Of a stretch of DNA of 64,000 bases, positions 44,113-54,033 are shown piece by piece. Under the pieces are notes generated by a model. It searched no databases. It saw only the letters and a program-made list of their open reading frames with translations, and was not told the DNA's origin. Both the position numbers and the translations under genes were made by a program. Source of the stretch: Nitrospira lenta. GTDB lineage: Bacteria > Nitrospirota > Nitrospiria > Nitrospirales > Nitrospiraceae. Location of the stretch: NCBI GenBank assembly GCA_945865525.1, contig CAMBDY010000003.1, forward strand, positions 1-64,000, in the 5' to 3' direction. The first letter of the stretch is position 1. Each line of letters begins with the position of its first letter.

Positions 44113-44985
44113 CTAAATAAGGCCTGCGTCCTTTAAAACCTGCGTCAGCTGTTCCTTCGCACCCGTCGTCATCTCACAGAGTGGCAATCGCAACTCCGGA
44201 TCAATCTTTCCCATCATGCCCAACGCCGTTTTTACCGGAATCGGATTGGTCTCGTAGAACAGCGCGGTGAAAAGCGACGACAGGGCGAAATGAATTCGCC
44301 GTGCCTCCTCGACCTGTCCGCTCAGGAAGGTTTTCACCAATTGCGCCATCTGGAGTGGAACGATGTTTGAGGTCACACTGATGACGCCTTTACCGCCGAC
44401 TGCCATCATAGGTAAGGTCAGGGCATCGTCGCCCGACAGCACGGTCATCCTGGCGCCACACATATTCACGATCTCGGAGGCCTGCTGGACCGATCCGCTC
44501 CCCTCCTTGATCCCGACAATGCTGGGTAACCCGCAGAGCCTAGCCACAGTGGACGGCAACATATTCACACCCGTTCGACCGGGAATGTTATATAGCACCT
44601 GGGGCAAGTCCACAGACTCCGCAATCAATTTATAATGACGGTAGAGCCCTTCCTGTGTCGGCTTGTTGTAATAGGGCGTGATGATCAAGGCCCCGTCTGC
44701 CCCGGCCTCTTTAGCATGCTTCGTCAGGGAGACCGCTTCCGCTGTACTGTTGGAACCGGTTCCAGCAATCACGGGTACGCGGTGGTTGACCACTTCAACC
44801 GTCAGTTTGACCACCCGATGATGTTCCTGGTGCGAGAGGGTGGCCGATTCGCCGGTGGTGCCGCAGGGCACTACCCCGTTCGTCCCGTTGGCAATTTGCC
44901 ATTCAATAAGGTCGCCGAAGGCCCGTTCGTCGACCTTGCCGTTCCTGAACGGAGTCACAATGGCAATCAATGCACCGGTAAACAT
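44113..44985 (-). CDS. dapA: 4-hydroxy-tetrahydrodipicolinate synthase DapA
   Basis: This 290-residue aldolase condenses pyruvate with aspartate semialdehyde. The TIM-barrel pattern is clear: GTTGESATLS, IAGTGSNSTAEAV, TPYYNKPTQEG, Y132 in LYNIPGRTG and the Schiff-base K160 in GIKEGSG. It lies 30 bp upstream of dapB on the same strand. Feedback by lysine is typical for the family, but the sites cannot be judged here. Confidence 0.96.
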   Translation of the reverse strand: MFTGALIAIVTPFRNGKVDERAFGDLIEWQIANGTNGVVPCGTTGESATLSHQEHHRVVKLTVEVVNHRVPVIAGTGSNSTAEAVSLTKHAKEAGADGALIITPYYNKPTQEGLYRHYKLIAESVDLPQVLYNIPGRTGVNMLPSTVARLCGLPSIVGIKEGSGSVQQASEIVNMCGARMTVLSGDDALTLPMMAVGGKGVISVTSNIVPLQMAQLVKTFLSGQVEEARRIHFALSSLFTALFYETNPIPVKTALGMMGKIDPELRLPLCEMTTGAKEQLTQVLKDAGLI

Positions 44986-45024
44986 ACTAGCTCCCTCACA
45001 AAGACGCGTCCGTCGCGCCGTTCC

Positions 45025-46287
45025 TCAGTCGAGAAATGCAGGAATCGTTTCGCCCTTGACTAAATCCTCGTAGGTTTCCCTCGTCTTGATAACGTGAATC
45101 TCCCCGTCTTTGATCAAGACTTCCGGCACTCGTGGTCGCGAATTATAGTTGGAGGCCATCACAAAGCCATACGCCCCGGCACTCATCACCGCGAGCAGAT
45201 CACCAGGATTGACCTCCGAGAGCACCCGATCTTTTGCCAGAAAATCGCCCGACTCACAGACTGGACCGACGACATCCACATTATGCGTAGGCCGCTTCAA
45301 GATCTCTTCTGATACAGGACGGATCTCGTGATAGGCCCCGTAGAGACTCGGCCTGATCAGATCGTTCATCGCCGCATCGACGATGATAAACCGTTTCGCT
45401 TCGCCGTCTTTCCGGTACAGGACCTTCGTCACGAGAATCCCAGCGTTCCCGACAATGACGCGACCCGGCTCCATAATGAGGGTGACATTCAAATCCTTCA
45501 GCAAAGGCAACACGGCATCCGCGAGATCCTGCGGGCGCGGTGGCGTTTCGTCCGAGTAGGTAATACCGAGCCCACCACCGATATTGACGTACCGGATATT
45601 GATGCCCTGCTTCTTCAAGGCTGCAACCAATGTCACCACCTTTTTTACGGACTCGACGAAGGGAGTCACTTCGGTCAGCTGCGACCCGATATGGTTATGC
45701 ACCCCGACGACATCGATATTGGGGAGTGAGGCAGCCAGCGTGAATTCTTCGAGCGCCCGATCGGCAGCAATCCCGAACTTGCTTTTTTTGAGGCCAGTCG
45801 AAATGTAGGGATGCGTTTTCGGATCGATGTCGGGATTGATACGCAGGGCAACCCGCGCCTTAACCCCGACGGACTTCGCCACTTCATTGATCGCCTGCAG
45901 CTCAGCCGAAGATTCAACATTGAACATGAGGATATCGGCCTTCAAGGCCTCTCGAATCTCCTCGTGGTTCTTGCCGACTCCTGCAAACACGATCTTTGAC
46001 GAAGGCACACCAGCCTTAAGGGCACGAAACAATTCCCCGCCAGACACGATATCCACTCCGCTCCCCTCTTTCGCCATAAGGCGAAGGATCGCGATATTGG
46101 AGTTGGACTTCATAGCGAAGGCAATCACGTGAGGCGAGCTCTTAAATGCCCCGTCGTAAGCGCGAACATGGCTCACAAGGGCCGCGTAACTATAGATATA
46201 GCAGGGCGTGCCAACCTCTTTCACAATCCGGCTGACTGGCACCTGCTCGCAATATAATTCGCCCTGTCGATACTCGAAATTATACAT
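45025..46287 (-). CDS. lysA: Diaminopimelate decarboxylase LysA
   Basis: This 420-residue PLP enzyme converts meso-diaminopimelate to lysine. The fold-III pattern includes IAFAMKSNSN with the cofactor lysine, GVHNHIGSQLTE, NIGGGLGITY, EPGRVIVGNAG and VGPVCESGDFLA. It completes the lysine branch of the dap cluster, which in this window lacks dapF. It is 39 bp upstream of dapA and 66 bp downstream of the small lipoprotein. Confidence 0.96.
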   Translation of the reverse strand: MYNFEYRQGELYCEQVPVSRIVKEVGTPCYIYSYAALVSHVRAYDGAFKSSPHVIAFAMKSNSNIAILRLMAKEGSGVDIVSGGELFRALKAGVPSSKIVFAGVGKNHEEIREALKADILMFNVESSAELQAINEVAKSVGVKARVALRINPDIDPKTHPYISTGLKKSKFGIAADRALEEFTLAASLPNIDVVGVHNHIGSQLTEVTPFVESVKKVVTLVAALKKQGINIRYVNIGGGLGITYSDETPPRPQDLADAVLPLLKDLNVTLIMEPGRVIVGNAGILVTKVLYRKDGEAKRFIIVDAAMNDLIRPSLYGAYHEIRPVSEEILKRPTHNVDVVGPVCESGDFLAKDRVLSEVNPGDLLAVMSAGAYGFVMASNYNSRPRVPEVLIKDGEIHVIKTRETYEDLVKGETIPAFLD

Positions 46288-46353
46288 TCTGAAAATCCTT
46301 ATTGAGAAATTCGAGACCGGTCAGAGAGAGACCCTCCGACGGCGCCATAGCGG

Positions 46354-46629
46354 CTACCGAGTCCCCACCGGTCGCAACGGAGGTAGATCCATACCCTGCT
46401 CCTCCAACAATAACAATTGCTCTAGTGGCAGATCAGGCAACTCCGATCCCGCTGCAGCTTTCCGCTCTCGCAGGAGCTCCAATTTCTCTAGCCTCTTTTG
46501 TTGCTTAATGGTCGCCTCCACACCGGCATTTCCAGGAGCAACCGGCAGCCCCACAGTCCCGCAGCCCCCCAAGAGTCCCACCATCAACATCGCTACGATG
46601 GATGTCGCGCTTGGCCTTCGTATCTTCAC
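46354..46629 (-). CDS. Small lipoprotein between argH and lysA
   Basis: This 91-residue lipoprotein starts with GTG at 46629, and its start overlaps the argH stop by four bases. The signal ends LLGG-C23, followed by GTVGLPVAPGN. The charged remainder has a coiled-coil character (KQQKRLEKLELLRERK). In proteobacteria a small lipoprotein with CGxxGPLYxP after the lipid cysteine (LptM/YifL) sits next to lysA. The position and the CGTVGLPVAP stretch are suggestive of an equivalent, but the similarity is short and the assignment unproven. Confidence 0.74.
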   Translation of the reverse strand: MKIRRPSATSIVAMLMVGLLGGCGTVGLPVAPGNAGVEATIKQQKRLEKLELLRERKAAAGSELPDLPLEQLLLLEEQGMDLPPLRPVGTR

Positions 46630-48038
46630 GAGAGCCTCCGTTCCAGCTCTTTGATCCGCTGCTCCACTCGCGCTCTAGCCGTCCCGCCTATTTGAGACTT
46701 CTGATCGATGGCGGCCATGACTGTCAGCCGAGCGAACAGGCTCTTTTCAATACGCGAAGAGAATTTTTGCAACTCCTGAAGCGAGAAGTCTGTAAGCTCA
46801 CAGCCTTGATCCAAGGCGGCACGCACCACACGGCCCGTGATCGCATGGGCTTCACGAAACGGCACCCCTCGCCCTACAAGATAGTCTGCCAGCTCCGTCG
46901 CCAATAGCCCGCCACCCTGCACCGCCTGTGCGAGAACTTTCCGATTCACGGTGAGGCGGCGCATCAATTCCGTCAAGACCTCCACCGAGGCCATGACCGT
47001 ATCGAGGGCGTCGAACAGCGCCGGCTTATCCTCTTGAAGATCCCGATTGTAGCTTAAGGGCAAGGCCTTGAGCGTCGTCAACAAATTGACCAAATGGCCA
47101 TAGACCCGACCTGTCTTACCCCGCACCAGTTCCGGGACATCGGGATTCTTCTTCTGCGGCATCATGCTGCTGCCGGTGCAGAAGGCATCGGGAAGATCGA
47201 CGAACCGGAATTCCTGCGACGACCAGAGAATCAATTCTTCGCTGAGCCGTGAGAGATGCATCATCGTGATCGAGAGCCCCGACGCCACCTCGATCATGAA
47301 GTCGCGATCGGACACGGCATCAAGACTGTTGTGCGTGATGGCCGGAAAGCCCAGCAGCTTGGCCGTGAACAGGCGATCGACCGGATAGTTGGTACCAGCC
47401 AGCGCACCGGACCCTAACGGCAAGACATTCAATCGCGCCACCGCATCACGCACCCGCCCCTTGTCCCGTTCAATCATTTCCACATAGGCTAGGAGATGAT
47501 GGGCAAACAAAACAGGCTGCGCTCGTTGGAGATGCGTATAGCCGGGCATCGCCACGGTGAGGTTCGCCTTCCCCTTGGCCACCAAAGCTCGTTGGAAACT
47601 TTCCAAGGCAACCGTGAGCAGGCCAAGCTGATCCCGCAAGTAGAGACGAATATCCAGCGCCACCTGGTCGTTCCGGCTGCGGCCCGTATGGACCTTACCA
47701 CCAAGAGGCCCGATCAATTCCGTCAATCGGCGCTCAACTGCCATGTGAATGTCTTCGTCGTGCGGCGTAAAACGGAAGCGGCCTCTATCGAGCTCGCGCT
47801 TCACCGATTCCAGCCCCTTCACAATCGTCTTGGTTTCGGTGACGGTCAATACGTGCGCCTTCCGCAAGGTCTGACAATGGGCGATACTCCCCTGAATGTC
47901 ATAGGCATAGAGCCGGCGATCAACCGCCACCGAGACGGTGAAGGCTTCCACTAACCGATTCGTCTTTTGTGTGAACCGCCCGCCCCAAGCCTTTTCGCCT
48001 TTCGACGTGGCGGGACTGCGGCCCTTTGCTCGTGCCAT
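46626..48038 (-). CDS. argH: Argininosuccinate lyase ArgH
   Basis: This 470-residue enzyme splits argininosuccinate into arginine and fumarate. It has the fumarase/aspartase-type GSSMMPQKKNPDVPEL loop, TGRSRNDQVALD, and THLQRAQPV. The first codons are basic and low-complexity ([20 protein letters not shown]). Its start overlaps the argG stop by one base (TGATG) and its end overlaps the small lipoprotein gene. Confidence 0.96.
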   Translation of the reverse strand: MARAKGRSPATSKGEKAWGGRFTQKTNRLVEAFTVSVAVDRRLYAYDIQGSIAHCQTLRKAHVLTVTETKTIVKGLESVKRELDRGRFRFTPHDEDIHMAVERRLTELIGPLGGKVHTGRSRNDQVALDIRLYLRDQLGLLTVALESFQRALVAKGKANLTVAMPGYTHLQRAQPVLFAHHLLAYVEMIERDKGRVRDAVARLNVLPLGSGALAGTNYPVDRLFTAKLLGFPAITHNSLDAVSDRDFMIEVASGLSITMMHLSRLSEELILWSSQEFRFVDLPDAFCTGSSMMPQKKNPDVPELVRGKTGRVYGHLVNLLTTLKALPLSYNRDLQEDKPALFDALDTVMASVEVLTELMRRLTVNRKVLAQAVQGGGLLATELADYLVGRGVPFREAHAITGRVVRAALDQGCELTDFSLQELQKFSSRIEKSLFARLTVMAAIDQKSQIGGTARARVEQRIKELERRLS

Positions 48039-49252
48039 CAGGTCGTGGCCTTCTTTCGTTGGGCCCGGATTTTCAATCGCAACGCGTTCAACCGGATGAA
48101 CCCCTCGGCATCTTTCTGATTATAAACCTGGTCATCTTCGAACGTGGCGATGTCGAGTCGATAGAGCGAGTGCTTCGACTTGCGCCCCGCCAACGTGCAA
48201 CTCCCCTTATAGAGCTTCACTCGCGCCGTGCCACTCACATCCTGCTGCGCCGCATCGATGGCCGTCTGAATCATCTCCCGTTCTGGACTGAACCAATAGC
48301 CGTTATAAATCAGATCGGCGAAACGCGGAATGAAACTATCTCTGAGGTGCAACACCTCGCGATCCATCGTCAAGGACTCTACGCCACGATGCGCCACATG
48401 CAGGATCGTCCCTCCTGGTGTTTCATAGACCCCACGCGACTTCATCCCAACGTACCGGTTTTCGACCAAATCGACGCGACCGATACCATGGCGGCCCCCC
48501 AGCTTATTAAGGTGCGCCAATAGCGAGGCTGGGCTCATCCTCTTACCATCGACTGACACAGGGTTGCCGGCCTCATAGCCGATTTCAACTTCGAGCGGCT
48601 TGTTCGGGGCCTTCTCTGGCGACACCGTCATTTGGAAAATTTCCTCCGGCGGAGACTTCCAGGGATCTTCCAAGATACCGCCTTCATAACTCACATGGAA
48701 CAAATTCAAATCCATACTATAAGGTTTGGCCTTCGTCACCGTGACGGGAATGCCGTGCCGATCGGCATACTCGATTAATTCACGCCGCGATCCCATCGTC
48801 CATTCACGCCACGGCGCGATGATCTTGAGGTTTGGCGCCAATGCCGTGTAGGTCAGTTCGAACCGGACCTGATCGTTGCCCTTTCCGGTGGCGCCATGCG
48901 AAACCGCCTCGGCGCCTTCCCGGATTGCGATCTCGGCTTGCCGCCGTGCAATGAGGGGCCGCGCAATCGAGGTCCCAAGCAAATAACAGCCCTCGTACAT
49001 GGCATTGCCACGCAGCATCGGAAAAACATAGTCCTTCACGAAGATCTCACGTAGATCTTCGACGTAGACTTTCTTTACACCCAGCTTTTTCGCCTTGGCC
49101 TTGATCGCCTGCAGATCTTCGCCCTGCCCTAGGTCGGCGCAAAACGCGATGACTTCGCAATCATGGGTCTCTTGCAACCACTTCAAAATCACGGAAGTAT
49201 CGAGCCCCCCAGAATAGGCCAACACGACTTTCTTCTTCTTGCCACGACTCAT
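48038..49252 (-). CDS. argG: Argininosuccinate synthase ArgG
   Basis: This is a 404-residue enzyme from the ATG at 49252; the open frame goes further up to 49399 inside argF and is not coding there. It joins citrulline and aspartate at the cost of [24 protein letters not shown] is the N-type PP-loop. [15 protein letters not shown] and APWREW are family marks. The start lies inside the last codons of argF (overlap of four bases), and argH follows directly. Confidence 0.96.
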   Translation of the reverse strand: MSRGKKKKVVLAYSGGLDTSVILKWLQETHDCEVIAFCADLGQGEDLQAIKAKAKKLGVKKVYVEDLREIFVKDYVFPMLRGNAMYEGCYLLGTSIARPLIARRQAEIAIREGAEAVSHGATGKGNDQVRFELTYTALAPNLKIIAPWREWTMGSRRELIEYADRHGIPVTVTKAKPYSMDLNLFHVSYEGGILEDPWKSPPEEIFQMTVSPEKAPNKPLEVEIGYEAGNPVSVDGKRMSPASLLAHLNKLGGRHGIGRVDLVENRYVGMKSRGVYETPGGTILHVAHRGVESLTMDREVLHLRDSFIPRFADLIYNGYWFSPEREMIQTAIDAAQQDVSGTARVKLYKGSCTLAGRKSKHSLYRLDIATFEDDQVYNQKDAEGFIRLNALRLKIRAQRKKATT

Positions 49253-50220
49253 CGTTTCGTTCGACTCCTGTTGCCTAAGAGGTTCGTTAAGATGGCTTTC
49301 TGCATGTGCAGCCGGTTCTCCGCCTGGTCGATAATCACGGACTGCGGACCGTCCAGCACCTCGGCGCTGATCTCCTCGCCTCGGTGGGCGGGCAAACAAT
49401 GCATAACGATCGCATCAGGCTTGGCACAATGCAACAGGCGGCGGTTCACTTGATAGGGCGCCAGGACTTTCAGCCGTCGTGCATGCTCTCGTTCGCGGCC
49501 CATACTGATCCAGACGTCCGTGTAAATGACATCCGCGTCCTTCACCGCGATATGGGGGTCCTGGCTGCTTTCAATCATGGCGCCGGTTTTTTTGGCTTCC
49601 ACTCTGGCTCGATCCACAATATGCTGCTCCAGCTGATACGCGGCCGGACAGCCGAGGGCAATGACCATCCCCATCTTGGCCGCTGCCTCGATCAGGGAAT
49701 TTGCCACATTGTTGCCATCGCCGATATAAGCGATCTTGATCCCCTTCAATCGGCCCTTCTTCTCACGAATGGTCAACAAGTCCGACAGCGCCTGGCAGGG
49801 GTGGCTCAAGTCGGTCAATCCATTGATGACCGGCATCGTCGCTTCCCGCGCCCATTCCTCAACAATCGCATGGTCGTAAGTGCGGATCACGATCGCGTCG
49901 AGGTAGCAGGACAACACGCGCGCCGTGTCGGCAACACTTTCTCCGCGCGAGAGCTGAATCTCGCCCATAGGCAAAACCAGGGCATGACCGCCCAACTGAT
50001 TCATGCCAGCCTCGAAGGACACTCGCGTCCTCGTCGAAGGCTTCTGGAACAAGAGCCCCAGCGTCTTACCAGAGAGCAGAGGGTGGGGAATCCCGCATCG
50101 TTGCTTCTCTTTCAGCAGGGCTGCGGACGTGAGCAACCGCTCCACCTCCGCCCTGCTGAGGGTAGCGATATCCAGAAGGTCTTTTTTACCAGCCTGTGCG
50201 TGTACCGTTCGTTTCGTCAT
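49249..50220 (-). CDS. argF: Ornithine carbamoyltransferase ArgF
   Basis: This 323-residue enzyme makes citrulline from ornithine and carbamoyl phosphate. [16 protein letters not shown] is the carbamoyl-phosphate site. [11 protein letters not shown], and [11 protein letters not shown] with the ornithine-side cysteine, follow. The start at 50220 (MTKRTV) is chosen; an ATG five codons upstream is the alternative. It lies 31 bp after argD and overlaps argG by four bases. Confidence 0.95.
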   Translation of the reverse strand: MTKRTVHAQAGKKDLLDIATLSRAEVERLLTSAALLKEKQRCGIPHPLLSGKTLGLLFQKPSTRTRVSFEAGMNQLGGHALVLPMGEIQLSRGESVADTARVLSCYLDAIVIRTYDHAIVEEWAREATMPVINGLTDLSHPCQALSDLLTIREKKGRLKGIKIAYIGDGNNVANSLIEAAAKMGMVIALGCPAAYQLEQHIVDRARVEAKKTGAMIESSQDPHIAVKDADVIYTDVWISMGREREHARRLKVLAPYQVNRRLLHCAKPDAIVMHCLPAHRGEEISAEVLDGPQSVIIDQAENRLHMQKAILTNLLGNRSRTKR

Positions 50221-50251
50221 GCCCGTCTTGTCCAATCGGCTCGAGTACGAT

Positions 50252-51448
50252 TCACGCGGCCTGCTTGGGGAGAATTTGTCCGAGCGTCTCGAGCAATCGA
50301 TCGATATCCGGCTGGCTGATAATCAACGGGGGGGCGAACCTCAGCACATGCTCGCTAGTCGCATTGATCAAAATACCGCGAGCCAAACATTCGCTCACGA
50401 CGACCGTTGCATCTATGGTGAGCTCCATCCCCTGCAAAAGGCCGAGACCCCGCACCTCACGCACAACTCGGTGCCGTTCCTTACAGTCGGCTAACCCCTT
50501 GGCAAAATACTCACCCATCCGGCGCGCCTGGTCGAGCACCTGATCTTCTAGCAGCACACGGCAGACCGCCAACCCCGCGGCACAGGCCAACGGATTACCA
50601 CCGAATGTCGAGGCATGGCTACCGGCTGAAAAGGCCTGAGCTACGGAATCGGTGGCGAGACAGGCACCAATCGGCATGCCTCCGCCTAGCCCCTTCGCTA
50701 GGGTCATGACGTCAGGCTGAACCCCCAACTGCTCATACGCAAACAACGTTCCGGTCCGTCCCATCCCGGTCTGCACTTCATCAAAGATCAACAGCACGTC
50801 TCGTTTCGTGCAGAGGTCCCGCACCTGCCGCAAGTACTCACGGTTCGCGACATGGACACCCCCCTCACCCTGGATCGGCTCGAGCATGATCGCCGCGGTC
50901 TTGTTGGTCACGGCCTCTGTCAGCTCTTCGAAACTGTTGAAGGCCACATAACGGAAGCCCGGGGTCAACGGATCATAGCCCTTCTGAACCTTGTCTTGGC
51001 CAGTGGCTGTCAAGGTCGCCATCGTCCTGCCATGAAACGAGTTCTTCATCGTGACGATCTCGAAGCGCCCAGCGCCATACTTGTCATGCGAATAACGGCG
51101 GACCAACTTGATCGCCGCTTCATTCGCCTCGGCCCCACTGTTGCAGAAAAACGCCTTATGGGCGAACGAGTGGTCGACCAGCACCTGCGCCAGCCTAACT
51201 TGAGGTTCCGTGTAATAGAGATTCGAGGTGTGGATCAGCTGCGCCGCTTGGTCCTGGATGGCCCGAACCAGGTCAGGATGGCCATGTCCAAGGATGTTCA
51301 CCGCAATCCCGCCCACGAAATCGAGGTACTCACGACCCTCAAAATCGTAGACCTTCGTCCCCCGTCCCTGCGCAATCGCGAGAGGTTGACGCGTATACGT
51401 CTGCATCAAATACCGTGCGGCGTCTTGCTTCAGCTCTTCTGTCGGCAT
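50252..51448 (-). CDS. argD: Acetylornithine aminotransferase ArgD
   Basis: This 398-residue class III aminotransferase converts N-acetylglutamate semialdehyde to N-acetylornithine and may also serve the succinyl-diaminopimelate step in other bacteria. GIAVNILGHGHPD, FCNSGAEANEAAIK, LIFDEVQTGMGRTGT and the Schiff-base lysine in TLAKGLGGGMPIGA are present. The frame is open to 51487; the ATG at 51448 (MPTEELKQ) gives the usual N-terminus. It heads the arginine run, with argF 31 bp downstream. Confidence 0.94.
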   Translation of the reverse strand: MPTEELKQDAARYLMQTYTRQPLAIAQGRGTKVYDFEGREYLDFVGGIAVNILGHGHPDLVRAIQDQAAQLIHTSNLYYTEPQVRLAQVLVDHSFAHKAFFCNSGAEANEAAIKLVRRYSHDKYGAGRFEIVTMKNSFHGRTMATLTATGQDKVQKGYDPLTPGFRYVAFNSFEELTEAVTNKTAAIMLEPIQGEGGVHVANREYLRQVRDLCTKRDVLLIFDEVQTGMGRTGTLFAYEQLGVQPDVMTLAKGLGGGMPIGACLATDSVAQAFSAGSHASTFGGNPLACAAGLAVCRVLLEDQVLDQARRMGEYFAKGLADCKERHRVVREVRGLGLLQGMELTIDATVVVSECLARGILINATSEHVLRFAPPLIISQPDIDRLLETLGQILPKQAA

Positions 51449-51592
51449 GACAGACGTATCCCCTTGTAAAGTAAGGGAAGGTAGCATAGGCTTGACGATG
51501 GAAGCAACTTGAAATGGGGGGCCGAAGACGTGGCACCGCGTCGCGCTGCTTCTTTACCCAGATGACGCCGCCATTGTGATAGTCTCTGCCGG

Positions 51593-52246
51593 ATGAAACC
51601 CTGCGCGCAGTGCCAACAACAAAATCACGAAAACGCAAAATTCTGCTATCAGTGCGGGAACTCGCTGGCTACCGCGCCTGAGGCTCCAATCGTCACAGCG
51701 GCAGCAGCAGCCCCTGCCCCTGCCGCCACGCCCATGGATGAAGCCCTCTGGCGTCAATTCATCGGCCCCCACGCCGATCGCTACCTGAAAGATTTCAAGA
51801 AGTTCGGGTTAGGGGCTGAACCGAAGTTCGTGCTGACGTGGAATTGGCCGGCCTTTCTCTACATTCCCTTCCTCTGGTTTCTCTACCGGAAAATGTATGT
51901 CTATGCGCTGGTCTACGCCCTCGGCCCCATACTTTCAGCCTACCTGACCGGCGACTACTTCACGAGTCTTGTTTGGAGCATCATGGCCGGAGCCACCGCG
52001 AACTATCTGTACTATTGGCATTGCCGCGAGCAGATCGGCGAGATCAAAAAGAACGCTTGGACTGATCCAATCAAGCAGGACGAGGCCTTGAATGAGGCTG
52101 GGGGCGTCCAACCCTACGTGATCTGGGTCGGAGTCGCTATATACATTTTCTTTGTCCTGACGATGATCAAGCTACTGCAGGACGGTCTACCGGACGGAGA
52201 TCAGATGCCGACCAAACCGGCAGCGACGCGTACGACGAGTACCTAA
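51593..52246 (+). CDS. Zinc-ribbon DUF2628-like membrane protein
   Basis: This 217-residue protein has CAQC...CYQC, a zinc ribbon over residues 4-22, then an Ala/Pro linker. The DUF2628-like part follows: FVLTWNWPAFLYIPFLWFLYRKMY, then two further helices and a C-terminal helix at about 180-200. The domain is found in many uncharacterised bacterial membrane proteins. It begins divergently from argD, 144 bp away. Role unknown. Confidence 0.8.
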   Translation: MKPCAQCQQQNHENAKFCYQCGNSLATAPEAPIVTAAAAAPAPAATPMDEALWRQFIGPHADRYLKDFKKFGLGAEPKFVLTWNWPAFLYIPFLWFLYRKMYVYALVYALGPILSAYLTGDYFTSLVWSIMAGATANYLYYWHCREQIGEIKKNAWTDPIKQDEALNEAGGVQPYVIWVGVAIYIFFVLTMIKLLQDGLPDGDQMPTKPAATRTTST

Positions 52247-52438
52247 GTGCCTCGCGCGCGCTCACACCTCCATTAAGCTCTACACAGACGCGTTCCGACA
52301 AGATGGTCAAAACGACTGTTCAGCAAGGTCGTACTAAAACAACTGCGCCTAAACGATGAATGCGGAACACTGAGGTCACGATCATTTCCTTGTTCATCAC
52401 TCAACGCGCTCTCACTGGCAGACGTTTTCACCCTCCTG

Positions 52439-53263
52439 CTATCGGCGCTGCTGCCATCCGATCCACGCCTGAAACCACCCGAAATCCTTCTCGTATGCGG
52501 CAGCACCCGAATCAGAAGATTCCTGATTCTGCTCCAGCTGCGTGTAGGTACGCGGCCAGTTCTTCTGCCACCAAGACTTCAATTCATCCGGCGCATAGGC
52601 CTGACCGCTCGGCTGAAGGATGGCTGCCGCTGCACAAACTGGCGCAATTAACTGCCAGTAGCGATCTTTGCCGAGGCCGAGGCTGCGAAAATGCTCGCGC
52701 AACAGGAATACGACCCAAAGTTCGGCGCTGTGCTTCTTGTTATGCTTGAACGGCTGGGTCTGCCGGAGGGGAACCGGATCGAACTGCTTGATGACCGAGG
52801 TATAATCCGGCCCTCCATAGCTCCCTGCCACCTCGGCAATCCCTTCCAACATCTTTCCTAGGTCGACCTCCGCGATCGGAGAAGGGACCGCTCCCCCTGT
52901 GAAAGCCAACTCTGCCAGAGGGTTCGGGGTGGTCAGCAATTCGATGAGTGGCTTGAGCTCTCGCAGGCGCACGGTGGCAGCCTTGAGAATCTGTTCTGAT
53001 TCTAGCCAATAGTCAGGGTCATTCTTAGTGAGCCGCTCTCGACCCGACGGTGGAAGCACCGTCGGTACCCAGTAGCGCATGAGCACAAAGAGGAGATAAT
53101 CAGCCTGTCCGCCGGACTGCGCGATCCGATCAAAGACACGGCCCGCTCTCATCCCTGTAAAGAAATCGCGGGCCCGGTCGGCGACCTGCAGCCGTTCACC
53201 AATTCCAGTCCACCACACTTCCAGTCTGGACCAGTTCATCTCGGGGGGTGGCGAAACAGTCAT
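52439..53263 (-). CDS. Unknown 274-residue protein
   Basis: This is a soluble, mostly helical protein with a high tryptophan content (WSRLEVWWTGIG, SWWQKNWPRTY, FGWFQAWIGWQQ). No signal peptide or membrane segment is seen, and no known domain. The frame is long and free of stops, with codon use like its neighbours, which supports a real gene. It stands 142 bp from gpmA in divergent orientation. I cannot suggest a function. Confidence 0.62.
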   Translation of the reverse strand: MTVSPPPEMNWSRLEVWWTGIGERLQVADRARDFFTGMRAGRVFDRIAQSGGQADYLLFVLMRYWVPTVLPPSGRERLTKNDPDYWLESEQILKAATVRLRELKPLIELLTTPNPLAELAFTGGAVPSPIAEVDLGKMLEGIAEVAGSYGGPDYTSVIKQFDPVPLRQTQPFKHNKKHSAELWVVFLLREHFRSLGLGKDRYWQLIAPVCAAAAILQPSGQAYAPDELKSWWQKNWPRTYTQLEQNQESSDSGAAAYEKDFGWFQAWIGWQQRR

Positions 53264-53405
53264 ACTGGCAGTCTATCCTCTCTGGAGAAAATCAGGCGGA
53301 ATGGTACTGCCCGTGCCAGGCGAAAGCAACCGCTTGACTTGATCGGCTGTTCCAGTATGCTTGCCGCCTGCTGCGAAATCTCTTTCGGTGCAAGAGGAAT
53401 AGACC

Positions 53406-54011
53406 ATGGCTCGATTAGTGCTGCTGCGTCACGGCGAATCACAATGGAATTTGGAAAACCGCTTCACGGGATGGGTTGATGTGCCCTTGACGTCGAAAGG
53501 AATCCAAGAAGCCAAGAATGCGGGAGAGAAACTCCGTGGCTTCACCTTCGATCGCGCCTTCACCTCTGTACTCGAACGGGCAAACGAAACGCTCCGGCTG
53601 GCGCTGGACGTAATCGGTCAACCGACGATCCCCATCGAGCGGGACAAGGCCCTCAATGAACGGATGTACGGCGACCTGCAGGGACTGAACAAGGCCGAGA
53701 CCGCAAAGAAGTATGGTGAGGCACAAGTGAAGATCTGGCGACGGAGCTACGACGTGCCGCCGCCGGGTGGGGAAAGCCTGAAAGACACAGCGGAGCGGGT
53801 CCTGCCCTACTATGAACACACGATCAAGTCCTATCTCTTAAACGGGGGAACCATCCTCATTGCAGCCCATGGCAACAGTTTGCGGGCTCTCATCATGGAG
53901 CTGGAGCAGCTCACCCGCGAGCAAGTGCTAGAGTTGAATATTCCGACTGGCGCGCCGTTGCTTTATGAATTGGACGGAACAGGGAAGGTCGTCACGCACC
54001 GCTATCTCTAA
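53406..54011 (+). CDS. gpmA: 2,3-bisphosphoglycerate-dependent phosphoglycerate mutase
   Basis: This 201-residue glycolytic enzyme interconverts 3- and 2-phosphoglycerate. [10 protein letters not shown] with phosphohistidine H9, the [12 protein letters not shown] loop, [14 protein letters not shown] and [14 protein letters not shown] with the second catalytic histidine are present. It is the short version of the family, without the longer C-terminal tail. With glycerate 2-kinase elsewhere in the window, the 2-phosphoglycerate node is served twice. Confidence 0.93.
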   Translation: MARLVLLRHGESQWNLENRFTGWVDVPLTSKGIQEAKNAGEKLRGFTFDRAFTSVLERANETLRLALDVIGQPTIPIERDKALNERMYGDLQGLNKAETAKKYGEAQVKIWRRSYDVPPPGGESLKDTAERVLPYYEHTIKSYLLNGGTILIAAHGNSLRALIMELEQLTREQVLELNIPTGAPLLYELDGTGKVVTHRYL

Positions 54012-54033
54012 CCGGTCGCAGCGGGCCATAGAA

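Noticed and set aside
49253-49399. Upstream extension of the argG frame
   Set aside because: It lies within argF, and the argG PP-loop starts right after the ATG at 49252.
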